64,000 nt of DNA from Streptomyces sp. BK340 (GCF_007827595.1 NZ_VISR01000006.1:1-64000), one strand, 5' to 3'. Positions 40,013 through 51,511 are shown, numbered from the stretch's first letter. The notes: generated from the sequence alone by a model not told the origin. Made by a program: numbers and translations.

Positions 40013-42034
40013 GTGCGCTCTTCCAGATCTTCCGCACGCCGTAGGCTCGTCGCGCTCGGCGCCACCGCGGCCCTGACCGCCGGCACCGTGGCCGCGCTGG
40101 CCCCGGGCGCCTCGGCCGACACCGGCTGGACCGCGACCGACGGCATCCTCACCGCGGACATGGACGGCTACGTCTCGCAGCTGTACGAGGACGGCACCGC
40201 ACCCGTGGCCCGGCTCTCGAACGCCATGAAGCCCGCCTGGTCGCCCGACGGCAGCCGTATGGCCTACGTCAACCAGACCACCGGGCGCGTCAACGTGGTC
40301 GGGCACGACTTCAAGGGCTCCGTCGAGCTCCCGGTCGACACGACCGACACGATCCTCGCCGACGACCCGACCTTCCTCTGGGGCGGCAGCGACGTCGTCT
40401 TCACGCTCAGCGGACGGCTGCGCGTCGCGCCCTCCGACGGCAGCCGGGTCCAGCAGCACCTGTTCGCCACCGCGCAGGAGGGCTGCGACAGCCAGCCCAG
40501 CGGTGCCGTGAACGGCAAGCTCGCGTTCATCCGCTCGGGCACCACCTGCAGCGGCGACAGGCGCTTCGGTGCCGTGTGGCTGTACGACGGCGCGAAGGGC
40601 ACCCTCAAACAGCTGGTGGCGGGCAAGGCCAACGCGCCGGCCATCTCCCCGGACGGCACCGAGGTCGCCTACACCCTCGGCGGCAAGCTGTACACGGTCG
40701 ACGTGGCCACCGGCGCGGTGACGCCGCGGCTGCCCGACGAGACCGGCGCCGTCAGCAGGCCCGCCTGGTCGCCCGACGGCACCAGGCTGGCGTACGAGCT
40801 GACGACCGCCTCGAACGAGTCGGACCAGGTCCTGGACCTCTCCGGCGGCACCACCGAGGTCCTCTACGACACGCCCACCACCGCCAAGTGGGACCTCGCC
40901 TGGCAGCCGCTGCGCAAGAACGTCACCGGACGGGTCTGGGGCGCCGACACCTACGCCACCAACATCGCCTCCTCGCGCTGGACCTGGAACAAGGTCGGGG
41001 GCAGCGTGCCGGGCCTGATGAACGCCAAGTCCGCGGTGCTGGTCAACCGGGACAGCACGGCGTACTCGCTCACCGCGCCCGCCCTGGCCGGCAAGAAGCA
41101 CGGCCCGGTGCTCGGCACCCCGAAGAGCGGGCTGTCCTCGGCGGTGAAGTCCGAGCTGAAGCGGATCCTCAAGCCCGGCTCCACCGTCTACCTCGTCGGC
41201 GGCACGTCCGTCCTCAGCAGCACCGTCTCCTCCCAGGTGACGTCGCTCGGCTTCACCCCGAAGCGGCTGTCCGGCACCGACCGCTACGCGACCTCGGTCG
41301 CCGTGGCCAAGTCGGTCACCAGCACGCCCAAGTACGTGTTCCTGGCCGACGGCACCACATACGCCTCGGCCCTCCCGGCGGCGGCCGCCGCCGGTGCGGA
41401 CGGCACGAGCAGCGCGGGCAGCGTCGTCCTCAGCAACGGCAGCACGCTGACGTCGTCGGTGAAGTCGTACCTGAACAGCCTGAACCCCAAGAACACCATG
41501 GTCATCGCGGTGGGTTCGAGCGCCAAGTACGCGCTCACGCACACGTACTTCTCGCACTGGCCGTCGACGTTCTCGTACTACCCGATCACGGCGATGAAGT
41601 CCGGGCGCGAGACGGCCCCGGCCCTGTCCGTGGCCCTCGCGAAGTTCTGGTGGAGCGCGCCCTACCAGGTGGCCCTCGCGGGCGACACCTCCTGGCGGGG
41701 CGGAGTTTCCGCGGCCTCGGCGATGAACGTCTTCGGTCCCGTTCTGTGGACCGACCCCGCGACTCTGCCGAGCGAGGTCAAGAGCTACCTCGTGCGCGAG
41801 GCCGCGGGCACCCAGGCCGTGATCGCCTTCGGCGGCAACTCGTCGGTCCCGGCCGCCGGACTGGACACGGCGGGCACCGCGATCAGCGCGGGCGCCGGTC
41901 AGTTCGTGTATCACCCGTACTACAACGGCGACCAGCCGGTGAGTGCGCTCGCCGCGAGCACCGTCACGGGCACGTCCGGGCCGGCCGGTGCCGACCCGCA
42001 CCTGGAGCCGCTCAGGACGCTCCACCGGCAGTAG
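40013..42034 (+). CDS. Secreted TolB-like propeller with cell-wall-binding repeats
   Basis: A 673-residue secreted protein. A signal peptide spans about 1-39 (LGATAALTAGTVAALAPGASA). A PD40/TolB-like beta-propeller spans about 45-310, with KPAWSPDGSRMAYV, AISPDGTEVAYTLGG and PAWSPDGTRLAYE repeats. The C-terminal half (about 385-640) holds cell-wall-binding type 2 (PF04122) units, for example VYLVGGTSVLSSTVSSQV, RLSGTDRYATSVAVAK and VIAFGGNSSVPAAGLD. This fits a surface protein held on the wall by the C-terminal units, with the propeller binding an unknown partner. Its stop overlaps the convergent methyltransferase gene by 23 bp. Confidence 0.88.
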   Translation: MRSSRSSARRRLVALGATAALTAGTVAALAPGASADTGWTATDGILTADMDGYVSQLYEDGTAPVARLSNAMKPAWSPDGSRMAYVNQTTGRVNVVGHDFKGSVELPVDTTDTILADDPTFLWGGSDVVFTLSGRLRVAPSDGSRVQQHLFATAQEGCDSQPSGAVNGKLAFIRSGTTCSGDRRFGAVWLYDGAKGTLKQLVAGKANAPAISPDGTEVAYTLGGKLYTVDVATGAVTPRLPDETGAVSRPAWSPDGTRLAYELTTASNESDQVLDLSGGTTEVLYDTPTTAKWDLAWQPLRKNVTGRVWGADTYATNIASSRWTWNKVGGSVPGLMNAKSAVLVNRDSTAYSLTAPALAGKKHGPVLGTPKSGLSSAVKSELKRILKPGSTVYLVGGTSVLSSTVSSQVTSLGFTPKRLSGTDRYATSVAVAKSVTSTPKYVFLADGTTYASALPAAAAAGADGTSSAGSVVLSNGSTLTSSVKSYLNSLNPKNTMVIAVGSSAKYALTHTYFSHWPSTFSYYPITAMKSGRETAPALSVALAKFWWSAPYQVALAGDTSWRGGVSAASAMNVFGPVLWTDPATLPSEVKSYLVREAAGTQAVIAFGGNSSVPAAGLDTAGTAISAGAGQFVYHPYYNGDQPVSALAASTVTGTSGPAGADPHLEPLRTLHRQ

Positions 42035-43205
42035 CCGGTGTCTGCGCGGGGGCGCCGATCAGCATGGTCGGGGCCCCCGCGACCCTGGTGAGGAACACCG
42101 TTGCCGAGCCCGGCCCCTGCGGCTTGACCTTCCTGCGCAGCTCCTCCGGCTCCACCGCCGACCCCCGCTTCTTCACGGTCAGCGTGCCGACCTCCCGTTC
42201 CCGCAGCAGGGCCTTCAACTTCTTGACGTTGAAGGGGAGCCGGTCGGTGATCTCGTAGGCCGAGGCGTACGGCGTCGGGTGCAGTTCGTCGGCGGTGACG
42301 TACGCGATGGTCTCGTCGACCAGGCCGCCGCCGACCTCCTCGGCCATCTCCGCGACCAGATGGGCGCGGATGACGGCGCCGTCGGGTTCGTACAGGTACC
42401 GCCCGACGGGGCGCACCCGGGGATCGGGCAGACCCCGGCCGAGGAGTGTGCGCGGGCCCGGCAGCAACGTGGCCCGAACGGCCCCCGGCGCTCCGGTGCC
42501 GAACCACAGCACCGCTTCCTTCACGTCCCCGCCGTCCGAGATCCACTCGGCCTCGGCCTCGGCGGGAATCGCCTCGTGCGGGATGCCCGGGGCGATCTTC
42601 AGGGCGGCGCGGGGCGCCCCGAGAGCCGCGGCGACCGCCCAGGACAGGGGTGGGGAGTACGCCTCCGGGTCGAAGATCCTGCCCCGCCCGCCCCTGCGTG
42701 CCGGGTCCACGAAGACGGCGTCGTAGCCCGCCGTGTCCACCTCCGTGACGTCCGCCTCCCGGACCTCGATCAGCCCGGCGAGCCCCAGCGCCTCGGCGTT
42801 CGCCCGTGCCGTGGCCGCCGTCCGCGGATCCCGGTCCACGGCCAGCACCCGGATCCCGGCCCGGGCCAGCGCGATCGCGTCGCCGCCGATCCCGCAGCAC
42901 AGGTCGGCGACCGAGGTCACGCCCAGCTCCCGCATGCGGCCCGCCCGGTACGCCGCCACGCTCGCCCGGGTCGACTGCTCGACCCCGTTCGGCGTGAAGA
43001 ACATCCGCCGCGCGTCCTCGGCCCCGAACTTCGCCACGGCCCGCTGCCGCAGCCGGGCCTGCCCCAGTGCCGCCGACACCAGCTCGGCGGGGTGTTCGCG
43101 GCGCAGCCGGGTGGCCACGGCCAGCTCCTGTGCGGGGTCGGTGTCGCGCACCTCGTCGAGGAGGGCGCGGCCTTCGGAGGTGAGGAGAAGGGCGAGGTCG
43201 TTCAC
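42012..43205 (-). CDS. Class I SAM-dependent methyltransferase with THUMP-like C-terminus
   Basis: A 397-residue protein. A helical N-domain (about 1-90) precedes a Rossmann methyltransferase with DLCCGIGGDAIALARAG (SAM motif I), AVDRDPRTAATARAN (motif II) and AVFVDPARRGGRGR (DPPR-like catalytic region). The C-terminal THUMP-like domain contains FNVKKLKALLREREVGTLTVKKRGSAV. The pattern suggests RNA methylation; the target is unknown. GTG start at 43205. It is convergent with the upstream surface-protein gene, sharing 23 bp. Confidence 0.85.
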   Translation of the reverse strand: MNDLALLLTSEGRALLDEVRDTDPAQELAVATRLRREHPAELVSAALGQARLRQRAVAKFGAEDARRMFFTPNGVEQSTRASVAAYRAGRMRELGVTSVADLCCGIGGDAIALARAGIRVLAVDRDPRTAATARANAEALGLAGLIEVREADVTEVDTAGYDAVFVDPARRGGRGRIFDPEAYSPPLSWAVAAALGAPRAALKIAPGIPHEAIPAEAEAEWISDGGDVKEAVLWFGTGAPGAVRATLLPGPRTLLGRGLPDPRVRPVGRYLYEPDGAVIRAHLVAEMAEEVGGGLVDETIAYVTADELHPTPYASAYEITDRLPFNVKKLKALLREREVGTLTVKKRGSAVEPEELRRKVKPQGPGSATVFLTRVAGAPTMLIGAPAQTPATAGGAS

Positions 43206-43295
43206 CGGGTCATTGTGGGCCAGTCGGTGGATGGTGCGCCTCCGGCGGCGGTGTCGGACCGGGGCGGGGGCCCGGGGCTGGAAGGATCCGACACC

Positions 43296-44207
43296 ATGCG
43301 AGTAGTAGTACAAAATGACAAAAGCCGGGCATTGATCCCGAAGGTCGCCCTTCGCTGCGCGGCAGCCGCGCTGGCCACAACCGCCCTCGTCTCCGGCTGT
43401 TCCGCCCCGGGTTCGGACTCCGCCGCCCGGAGCGCCCCCGGCCACGGCGGCCCGGCGGACCAGCAGGCCCGCCTCGCCGCCGAACACGCCCGTCTGGCCG
43501 CCGCCGCCCGGCACTGGAACCTCGACACGGTCCCCCTGAGACCCCCGGCGCCACCGGCCGTGAAACCGAAGATCACCGCGCGCGCGGGCTTCGAGGTGGA
43601 AGGCCAGGAGGAGGAGAACCTCCCACCGGTCTTCACCACCGTCCCCACCCGGCGGAAGGTCGTCTTCCTCACCATCGACGACGGCGCCGAGAAGGACCCG
43701 GCGTTCCTGCGCATGATGAGCGACCTGAAGATCCCCTACACGGCCTTCCTCAGCAACTACCTCGTCAAGGACGACTACGGCTACTTCCGCCGGATGCAGT
43801 CCGAGGGTCACACCCTCAACAACCACACCCTCACCCACCCCTATCTGCCCGGACTGTCCTACGAGGAGCAGAAGGACGAGATCTGCGGCATGCAGGCCAT
43901 CATGAAGCGGCAGTTCGGAAAGGCGCCGACCGTCTTCCGTCCGCCCTACGGCAACTACAACGGCGACACCCTGCGCGCCGCCAAGTCCTGCGGGATCAAG
44001 TACGCGCCGATCTGGGACGAGGAGGTCTTCGTCGACCACTGGGAGTACCGCGAGGACGACAGGAACCTGCACCCCGGCGACATCGTGCTCACCCACTTCC
44101 GCGGCCGCAGCGACTGGGACGGCACGATGGTCGACGACATGCGCCGGTTCCTGAACAAGGTCACGCGCGAGGGGTACGCCGTGGCGCGCCTGGAGGACTA
44201 CCTGTGA
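43296..44207 (+). CDS. Polysaccharide deacetylase lipoprotein (NodB fold)
   Basis: A 303-residue lipoprotein with lipobox LVSGC (cysteine about residue 36), a linker, and a NodB deacetylase domain (about 120-303). Motif 1 is TIDDGAEK, motif 2 is the zinc pair HTLTH, and motif 3 is RPPYG. It probably removes acetyl groups from peptidoglycan or a wall glycan. ATG at 43296. Its stop overlaps the start of the next gene as GTGA, and the two products are clearly related, so this is an old tandem duplication. Confidence 0.88.
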   Translation: MRVVVQNDKSRALIPKVALRCAAAALATTALVSGCSAPGSDSAARSAPGHGGPADQQARLAAEHARLAAAARHWNLDTVPLRPPAPPAVKPKITARAGFEVEGQEEENLPPVFTTVPTRRKVVFLTIDDGAEKDPAFLRMMSDLKIPYTAFLSNYLVKDDYGYFRRMQSEGHTLNNHTLTHPYLPGLSYEEQKDEICGMQAIMKRQFGKAPTVFRPPYGNYNGDTLRAAKSCGIKYAPIWDEEVFVDHWEYREDDRNLHPGDIVLTHFRGRSDWDGTMVDDMRRFLNKVTREGYAVARLEDYL

Positions 44208-45049
44208 GGAACCGGGGGCGACCGGGGCGCGGCCCTGGAGGAGTTCGGCCGGGGCTGGCCGCCGTCCTCGCGTCGGCCCTCCTCCTCGCGGGCTGCGCAC
44301 AGTCGGTCGACCCCATCGAACGCCTCGGCAAACGGGCGGCCCAGGGCGTACGGAAGCCCAGCCCGGCCGGCAGCCAGGCCTACCGCCGCTGGGGCCTGGC
44401 CGCCCCGCTCGCCACGCCGCCCCGCCACCGCGTCCGCCCCCTGACGGCCCACGGGGCGGGCGCCTCCCCGCCCCGCGTCGTGGACCACGTCGCCACCACC
44501 GACAAGGTCGTCTTCCTCACCTACGACGACGGCGCCGAGCGCGATCCGCGCTTCGTCGACATGGTCCGCGACCTCAGACTGCCGGTCAGCTTCTTCCTCA
44601 CCGACAGCGTCGTCGGCCCCGGCTACGGCCACTTCGCCCGCCTGCGCGCGGTCGGCGCCGACATCGAGAACCACACCCTCGACCACCCGGCCATGCCCGG
44701 ACTGCCCTACGCCGGCCAGCGCGCCGAGATCTGCGGCCAGCAGGACAAACTCAAGTCCCGCTTCGGCATCCGCCCCCACCTCTTCCGCCCGCCCTACGGC
44801 ACGTACGACGCCACGACACTGCGCGCCGCCGGCGACTGCGGCATCTCCGCCCTCGTCCTGTGGCGCGCCGCCATGACCTCCGAAGGCATCGCCTACACGC
44901 GCGGAGAACACGACCTGCGCCCGGGCGACATCGTCCTCGTCGGCCCCGACGAGGCCACGGGCCCCGCGCTCAAGGAACGCACGGCACGCCTGCTGCGGCG
45001 GGTCCAGTCACGAGGGCTGACGGTCGGGCGCCTCGAGGACTACCTGTAG
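44204..45049 (+). CDS. Second polysaccharide deacetylase lipoprotein
   Basis: A 281-residue paralogue of the upstream gene. Lipobox LLAGC is at about residues 26-30, and the NodB domain has TYDDGAERD, HTLDH and RPPYG motifs and the same ending (RLEDYL). GTG at 44204 overlaps the upstream stop by 4 bp. The zinc motif reads HTLDH rather than HTLTH and still keeps both histidines. The pair likely acts on the same extracellular substrate. Followed by the HrcA-controlled groES region. Confidence 0.88.
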   Translation: MRNRGRPGRGPGGVRPGLAAVLASALLLAGCAQSVDPIERLGKRAAQGVRKPSPAGSQAYRRWGLAAPLATPPRHRVRPLTAHGAGASPPRVVDHVATTDKVVFLTYDDGAERDPRFVDMVRDLRLPVSFFLTDSVVGPGYGHFARLRAVGADIENHTLDHPAMPGLPYAGQRAEICGQQDKLKSRFGIRPHLFRPPYGTYDATTLRAAGDCGISALVLWRAAMTSEGIAYTRGEHDLRPGDIVLVGPDEATGPALKERTARLLRRVQSRGLTVGRLEDYL

Positions 45050-45143
45050 CCGTGCCTTCCGGTGCCGGCCGGCACCGGCAGCCCGTCCGGCGTTCGAGGA
45101 CGAGGCCGTTCAGGCCGTCAAACGGCCGACGCGCCGCACGGCA

Positions 45144-45170
45144 TTGGCACTCCGCTTGACCGAGTGCTAA
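45144..45170. promoter_or_regulatory. CIRCE operator 1 (HrcA) of groES-groEL1
   Basis: TTGGCACTC, a 9-bp spacer and GAGTGCTAA form a CIRCE element with one mismatch. The -35 box TTGACC (45156-45161) is inside it, and TAGTCT (45180-45185) follows after 18 bp as the -10. HrcA binding would therefore block the promoter directly. Confidence 0.9.
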
Positions 45171-45190
45171 TCGCGGTCATAGTCTCGGCT

Positions 45191-45217
45191 CTGGCACTCC
45201 TCCCTGGAGAGTGCCAA
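45191..45217. promoter_or_regulatory. CIRCE operator 2 (HrcA) of groES-groEL1
   Basis: CTGGCACTC, a 9-bp spacer and GAGTGCCAA form a second CIRCE just after the -10, near the expected transcription start. Two tandem CIRCE sites are known for groES-groEL1 in Streptomyces. Confidence 0.88.
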
Positions 45218-45317
45218 CAACGCGACGGGCAGGTCCGGCACCCGCGACGACGGATCGACCTGGTCGCCACCTCAGACAGTCAAACCCCGTGAGATCTCCG
45301 AAGGGGGAGGTCGGATC

Positions 45318-47370
<2,053 letters not shown>

Positions 47371-47386
47371 GGCACCTCAGCACTGA

Positions 47387-47415
47387 GGCCCGGCGCCCCG
47401 AGGGGGTGCCGGGCC
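47387..47415. terminator. Terminator after groEL1
   Basis: GGCCCGGCGCCCC paired with GGGGGTGCCGGGCC forms a strong G/C hairpin 17 bp after the stop. The T-tract is poor, as is common in Streptomyces. Confidence 0.7.
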
Positions 47416-47443
47416 TTCGCCGTGCGCCCCGCTGCCGTGCGCC

Positions 47444-48151
47444 CTACTTCTCCAGCTCGTCCAGCGCGCCCAACTGCCCCAGCAGCCCTAGCCGGTCGTA
47501 CTGCCACCAGGACTCGCAGATCTTGCCGTCGTGGTCGAACCGGAAGACGGTCGTACCGGTCATCGACACCTGCCGGCCGGTGTTGGGCAGGCCCATGAAC
47601 TCGCCTGTCTGGATGCCGTTCCAGCTCCAGCGGGTGCAGACCCGGTCCGACTGGGTGATCTGGTCCTCGACCGTGAACGTGAAGTCGAAGGCGTTCCGCC
47701 ACATCTCGATCTCGCGCCGCATGTTGTCCAGGCCCAGCTGGTCCTGCTCGTTGGCCGGATCGTGGTCGTGGTAGTGCTCCGCGATCAGGTCGTTCAGCGC
47801 GGGCAACGGCCCCTGTATCGCGACGGTGTCGAAGAACCGGCGTGCCTGGGCCGCGTACAACGGCTCGTCGCGCACGACGTCCAGGTCCGTGAACGTGGGC
47901 ATCTCGTCGCACAGGGCGACCAGATCCCGGAAGATCCGGTCGGTCTCCGGCAGGTTCGAGTTCCGCATCGCCTCCTCGTACGACGGGAACTCCACGATCT
48001 CGATGACGTGCGACGCGTCCGAGCGGTCCTTGCCGACCACCGCGTGCGTCGCGGTCCGCTTCCCCTTGGTCTGTTCGACCCACTGGTCCATCAGCCGGTT
48101 CATCTCGTCGATCCGGCTGGTCCTGCAGTCGATGAGCTGTACGAACGTCAT
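47444..48151 (-). CDS. Two-domain SnoaL-like protein
   Basis: A 235-residue protein. The N-terminal part (about 1-95) resembles a small alpha-beta monooxygenase-type barrel (VQLIDCRTSRIDEMNRLMDQW). The C-terminal part (about 105-225) is an NTF2/SnoaL polyketide cyclase-like fold, with HYHDHDPANEQDQLG and FRFDHDGKICESWWQYD. The ligand is unknown. The ATG at 48151 follows GGGAGG. It converges on groEL1. Confidence 0.8.
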   Translation of the reverse strand: MTFVQLIDCRTSRIDEMNRLMDQWVEQTKGKRTATHAVVGKDRSDASHVIEIVEFPSYEEAMRNSNLPETDRIFRDLVALCDEMPTFTDLDVVRDEPLYAAQARRFFDTVAIQGPLPALNDLIAEHYHDHDPANEQDQLGLDNMRREIEMWRNAFDFTFTVEDQITQSDRVCTRWSWNGIQTGEFMGLPNTGRQVSMTGTTVFRFDHDGKICESWWQYDRLGLLGQLGALDELEK

Positions 48152-48226
48152 GGCGCCGCCTCCCGGCCCCCTGGGTCCCGGATCCGTCAGGCCCATTTTC
48201 CCACCGGAACGCGGACGCCACCCGTC

Positions 48227-49000
48227 CTACTGCGGCCCGTACTTGCGCCCCGTCCTCGAGCTGATGCCGCCCATCAGCCCGCGCGGGGCGACCTTCACCA
48301 GGCCCATCAGCGCCTTGTACCGGGGGTCCGGGATGGACAGGGTCTTGCCGCGCGCGAGGTCGGCCAGGGCCGCCGCGACCAGCTTGTCCGCGTCCAGCCA
48401 CATCCAGCCCGGGATGTTGTCCGTGCCCATCCCGGCCCGCTGGTGGAACTCGGTGCGCACGAAACCGGGGCACAGCGCCATCAGCCGCACGCCGCTGCCC
48501 GCAAGGTCCTTCGCCGCGCCCTGGGTGAACTGCACGACCCAGGCCTTCGACGCGCCGTAGGTGCCCCGGGGCACGAAGGCCGCCACCGAGGCGACGTTCA
48601 CCACGCCGCCGCGGCCGCGCTCGCGCATCGCCTCGGACGCCGCCGACGTCAGCCGCAGCACCGCCTCGCAGTGCACCTTGAGCATCTTCAGCTCGTCGGC
48701 CATGGACACTTCGAGATAGCGGCCCTTGTTGCCGAAGCCGGCGTTGTTGACCAGCAGGTCGACCGGGTTCTTCCGGTCGCTCAGCCGCTCGGCCACCGCC
48801 TCGATGCCCTTGTCCTCGGCGAGGTCGGCGCTCAGCACCTCCGCCTCGATGCCGTGCCGGTCGTGCAACTCGGTCGCCTGCTCGCGCAGCCGTTTGGCGT
48901 CCCGGGCCACCAGGACGAGGTCATGCCCGTCAGCCGCCAGCCGCCGCGCGAACGCGGCACCGATTCCCGCGGTCGATCCCGTAATCAGAGCCGTTGTCAT
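48227..49000 (-). CDS. Short-chain dehydrogenase/reductase
   Basis: A 257-residue classical SDR. The NAD(P) loop is TGSTAGIGAAFARRLA, the NNAG motif is present (LVNNAGFGNKG), the catalytic Ser lies in VASVAAFVPRG, and YGASK holds Tyr and Lys. It is most like the group of short-chain dehydrogenases that act on fatty or steroid-like alcohols; the substrate is unknown. ATG at 49000. It lies 52 bp downstream of the MOSC gene on the same strand. Confidence 0.92.
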   Translation of the reverse strand: MTTALITGSTAGIGAAFARRLAADGHDLVLVARDAKRLREQATELHDRHGIEAEVLSADLAEDKGIEAVAERLSDRKNPVDLLVNNAGFGNKGRYLEVSMADELKMLKVHCEAVLRLTSAASEAMRERGRGGVVNVASVAAFVPRGTYGASKAWVVQFTQGAAKDLAGSGVRLMALCPGFVRTEFHQRAGMGTDNIPGWMWLDADKLVAAALADLARGKTLSIPDPRYKALMGLVKVAPRGLMGGISSRTGRKYGPQ

Positions 49001-49052
49001 GGCCCAAGGGTAGTGACCCGGAGCGACGGCGTCCGCTGACCGTGACGGCCTC

Positions 49053-49721
49053 TCAGCGGCCCTGTCCGGCGACGTACTTGCGGGCCGCGGCCAGCGTCTC
49101 GGAGTGCAGCGCCTCGCCCGCCACGAGCAGCTGCGGCAGCAGCTCCCGCTCGGTGGTGACGGCGCGGAACTGCATCGCCGCCGTCACCGTGTGGTCCGGC
49201 CGGTGCACGATCTCGATCGGATCGGCCGCCCTGATCTCACCCCGTTCGATCACCCTCAGGTAGGCACCCGTCGCGCCCTTCCGGGTGAACCTCTTCACCC
49301 AGCCCCGCTCGCCCAGATGGCCCTGGAACGTACGGCACGGGATCCGCCCCGACGTCACCTCCAGCACCACCTCGGTCCCGATCCGCCAGCGCTCGCCGAT
49401 CAGCGCCCCGGACACGTCCAGGCCCTCCGTCGTGAGGTTCTCGCCGAAGCAGCCATTGGCCAACGGCTTGTCCAGCTCCCGCTCCCAGTCGTCGAGGTCC
49501 TCGCGCGCGAAGGCGTACACCGCCTGGTCGTAGCCGCCGTGGTGGCGCAGCTCGCACACCGCGTCCCCGGCCAGCCCGCTCCCGCCGACGCCCTTGGGCC
49601 CCGGAGCCGCCACTCTTACCGGCCCGTCCGTGGGCCGCTTGTCGATGCCGGTCACACCCTCCGCCTGGTCCGTGTACGGCACCGGCGTCGGGCGGCCCAG
49701 ATTGACCGAGAGAAGCTTCAT
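49053..49721 (-). CDS. MOSC-domain protein
   Basis: A 222-residue MOSC protein (YiiM-like). It has GLAGDAVCELRHHGGYDQAVYAFAR, the GENLTTEGLD segment, and the conserved cysteine in SGRIPCRTFQGHLG. MOSC proteins transfer sulfur to the molybdenum cofactor or reduce hydroxylated purine analogues such as 6-hydroxylaminopurine. ATG at 49721. Divergent from the LysR regulator (81-bp gap), which may control it. Confidence 0.9.
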   Translation of the reverse strand: MKLLSVNLGRPTPVPYTDQAEGVTGIDKRPTDGPVRVAAPGPKGVGGSGLAGDAVCELRHHGGYDQAVYAFAREDLDDWERELDKPLANGCFGENLTTEGLDVSGALIGERWRIGTEVVLEVTSGRIPCRTFQGHLGERGWVKRFTRKGATGAYLRVIERGEIRAADPIEIVHRPDHTVTAAMQFRAVTTERELLPQLLVAGEALHSETLAAARKYVAGQGR

Positions 49722-49802
49722 GCTTCGCACGGTACGGGACCGCACCCCAAAGCGTCGACGCAGTATGCGGCGCCATGTCCAAGCCAGGCTTATGCTCGGG
49801 GA

Positions 49803-50702
49803 GTGATCGAGGCCCGTCATCTCCGCGTCCTGCGTGCAGTCGCCACCACCGGTTCCTTCTCGGCGGCCGGGCGCGAGCTGGGCTGCACCCAGCCCGCCGT
49901 CAGCCAGCAGATGAAGGCCCTGGAGTCCTCGGTCGGCACCCCGCTGCTGGTCCGCAGCGGCCGCGAGATGCGACTTACCCAGGCCGGCGAGGCCCTGGTC
50001 CGGCACGCCTCCGGAATCCTCGCCGGGCTCACCGCGGCCGAGGAGGAGGTCGCCGCGATCGCGGGCCTGAGGGCCGGCCGGGTCCGGCTGGTCTCCTTCC
50101 CGAGCGGCAGCTCCACCCTGGTCCCCACCGCCCTGGCCGCCCTGCGCGCCGCCCACCCCGGCACCCGCGTCTCGCTGGAGGAGGCCGAGCCCCCCAAGTC
50201 CGTCGAGCTGCTGCGCGAGGGCGACTGCGACCTGGCGCTCGCCTTCCGCTACGAGGGAGCGGCGGTCGCCGACGAGTGGGACGACCTCGTCGTACGGCCC
50301 CTGCTGGCCGACCGTCTGGTCGCCCTGGTGCCCGAGCGGCACCGGCTCGCGCGCGCGGAGTCCGTCGCCATCGGGGAGCTGGCCCGGGAGCCCTGGATCG
50401 CGGGGTGTCCGCGCTGTCGCGGCCAGCTGGTGGAGGTGTGCGAGAGCGAGGGCTTCACGCCCCGCATCGACTTCGCGACCGACGACTACCCGGCGGTGGT
50501 CGGCCTGGTCGGCGCGGGCCTAGGCGTCGCCGTACTGCCGCAGCTCGCGGTGGATTCGGTGCGGCCCCGGGGGGTGCGTACGGTGGCGCTGGAGCCCGCG
50601 GTACGGCGGCAGATCGTCGCTCTCACCCTGCCCGACCTGGCACAGGTGCCGGCCGTGGCGGCGACGCTTGAGCAGCTCGCCCGGGCGGCCGGGCGGCGGT
50701 GA
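49803..50702 (+). CDS. LysR-family transcriptional regulator
   Basis: A 299-residue LTTR. The N-terminal winged HTH is LRVLRAVATTGSFSAAGRELGCTQPAVSQQMKALE. The effector domain has two Rossmann lobes, with RLVSFPSGSSTLVPTALAALR and DDYPAVVGLVGAGLGVAVLP. GTG at 49803, 6 bp after TATGCT, the pattern of a leaderless mRNA. It reads away from the MOSC gene. The effector is unknown. Confidence 0.92.
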   Translation: MIEARHLRVLRAVATTGSFSAAGRELGCTQPAVSQQMKALESSVGTPLLVRSGREMRLTQAGEALVRHASGILAGLTAAEEEVAAIAGLRAGRVRLVSFPSGSSTLVPTALAALRAAHPGTRVSLEEAEPPKSVELLREGDCDLALAFRYEGAAVADEWDDLVVRPLLADRLVALVPERHRLARAESVAIGELAREPWIAGCPRCRGQLVEVCESEGFTPRIDFATDDYPAVVGLVGAGLGVAVLPQLAVDSVRPRGVRTVALEPAVRRQIVALTLPDLAQVPAVAATLEQLARAAGRR

Positions 50703-50800
50703 CACAGGTGAGCGGGGGCCTCCGGACGAGGGGCGGCGTCCGAAGGGTCACGGGCACGCATGCGCGTGCCCGGGTGCCGAGTTATCGCAGAAACGTTCCT

Positions 50801-51130
50801 TCATGCGTGCGGTGCGGAGCCCCCGCTGGTCGTCGACGCCGACACCAGCCGGTTGCGCGCCCGCCCCATCAACTCCTCGCGCTCGTCCTCGGTCAGGCCG
50901 CCCCAGACGCCGTACGGCTCGCGCACCGCCAGCGCGTGCGCCGCGCACTCCGCACGGACCGGGCACCTCATGCAGACCTCCTTGGCCGAGTTCTCGCGAG
51001 CGCTCCGAGCCGCCCCGCGCTCGCCCTCCGGGTGGAAGAAGAGTGAGCTGTCCACCCCGCGGCAGGCAGCGAGCAACTGCCAGTCCCACAGGTCCGCGTT
51101 CGGTCCGGGAAGGCGGGAGAAATCTGCCAT
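50801..51130 (-). CDS. whiD: WhiB-family iron-sulfur regulator WhiD
   Basis: WhiD is needed for late sporulation in Streptomyces. The 109-residue protein has the four Fe-S cysteines at 23, 53, 56 and 62 (CMRCPVRAEC) and the GVWGG turn, followed by the basic tail. A [4Fe-4S] cluster binds them in the family. ATG at 51130 is preceded by the weak SD AAGGGG. The identity rests on sequence type and on the conserved neighbour bldM, transcribed divergently. Confidence 0.92.
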   Translation of the reverse strand: MADFSRLPGPNADLWDWQLLAACRGVDSSLFFHPEGERGAARSARENSAKEVCMRCPVRAECAAHALAVREPYGVWGGLTEDEREELMGRARNRLVSASTTSGGSAPHA

Positions 51131-51359
51131 TACGTGACCCCTTGTAGCCGTTCTGAGCGGATACGGTGCCATCGACCGTACATCTCCGGTCTAAGGAGAT
51201 GAAAATATGACTCATTGCGAATCTAGCTCTAGACACCGAGAAACGGGAGCAAAAACGGCTAAATGGGGCATGGGTTGTGATGAAAACTTGAGGGTCCGTT
51301 GGGCATGTCTGCACCGTGTCGGCGCCCTCACGTAGAGTGCCGAAGACGGCACGCAGCCC

Positions 51360-51387
51360 CGTAACTCTTTCGAGTGACCGTCGTTGA
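51360..51387 (+). promoter_or_regulatory. BldN-type promoter of bldM
   Basis: CGTAAC (51360-51365), exactly 16 bp, then CGTTGA (51382-51387) equals the promoter recognised by sigma BldN at bldM in S. coelicolor. The remaining whiD-bldM gap (51131-51511, 381 bp) must also hold the whiD promoter. An AT-rich stretch near 51200-51230 is the best candidate for that, but no clear hexamers stand out. Confidence 0.85.
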
Positions 51388-51511
51388 GAGTGCGGAGGCG
51401 GTTGAAAACACAAGCGCTCGGGCAGGCGTCCGAGACGGTCGACCGCACAGGTGACGATTCCGTACCAGCCTGGAGGCTCAAGGTGACGCGCATCAGCTGC
51501 GGAGGGCGGTC

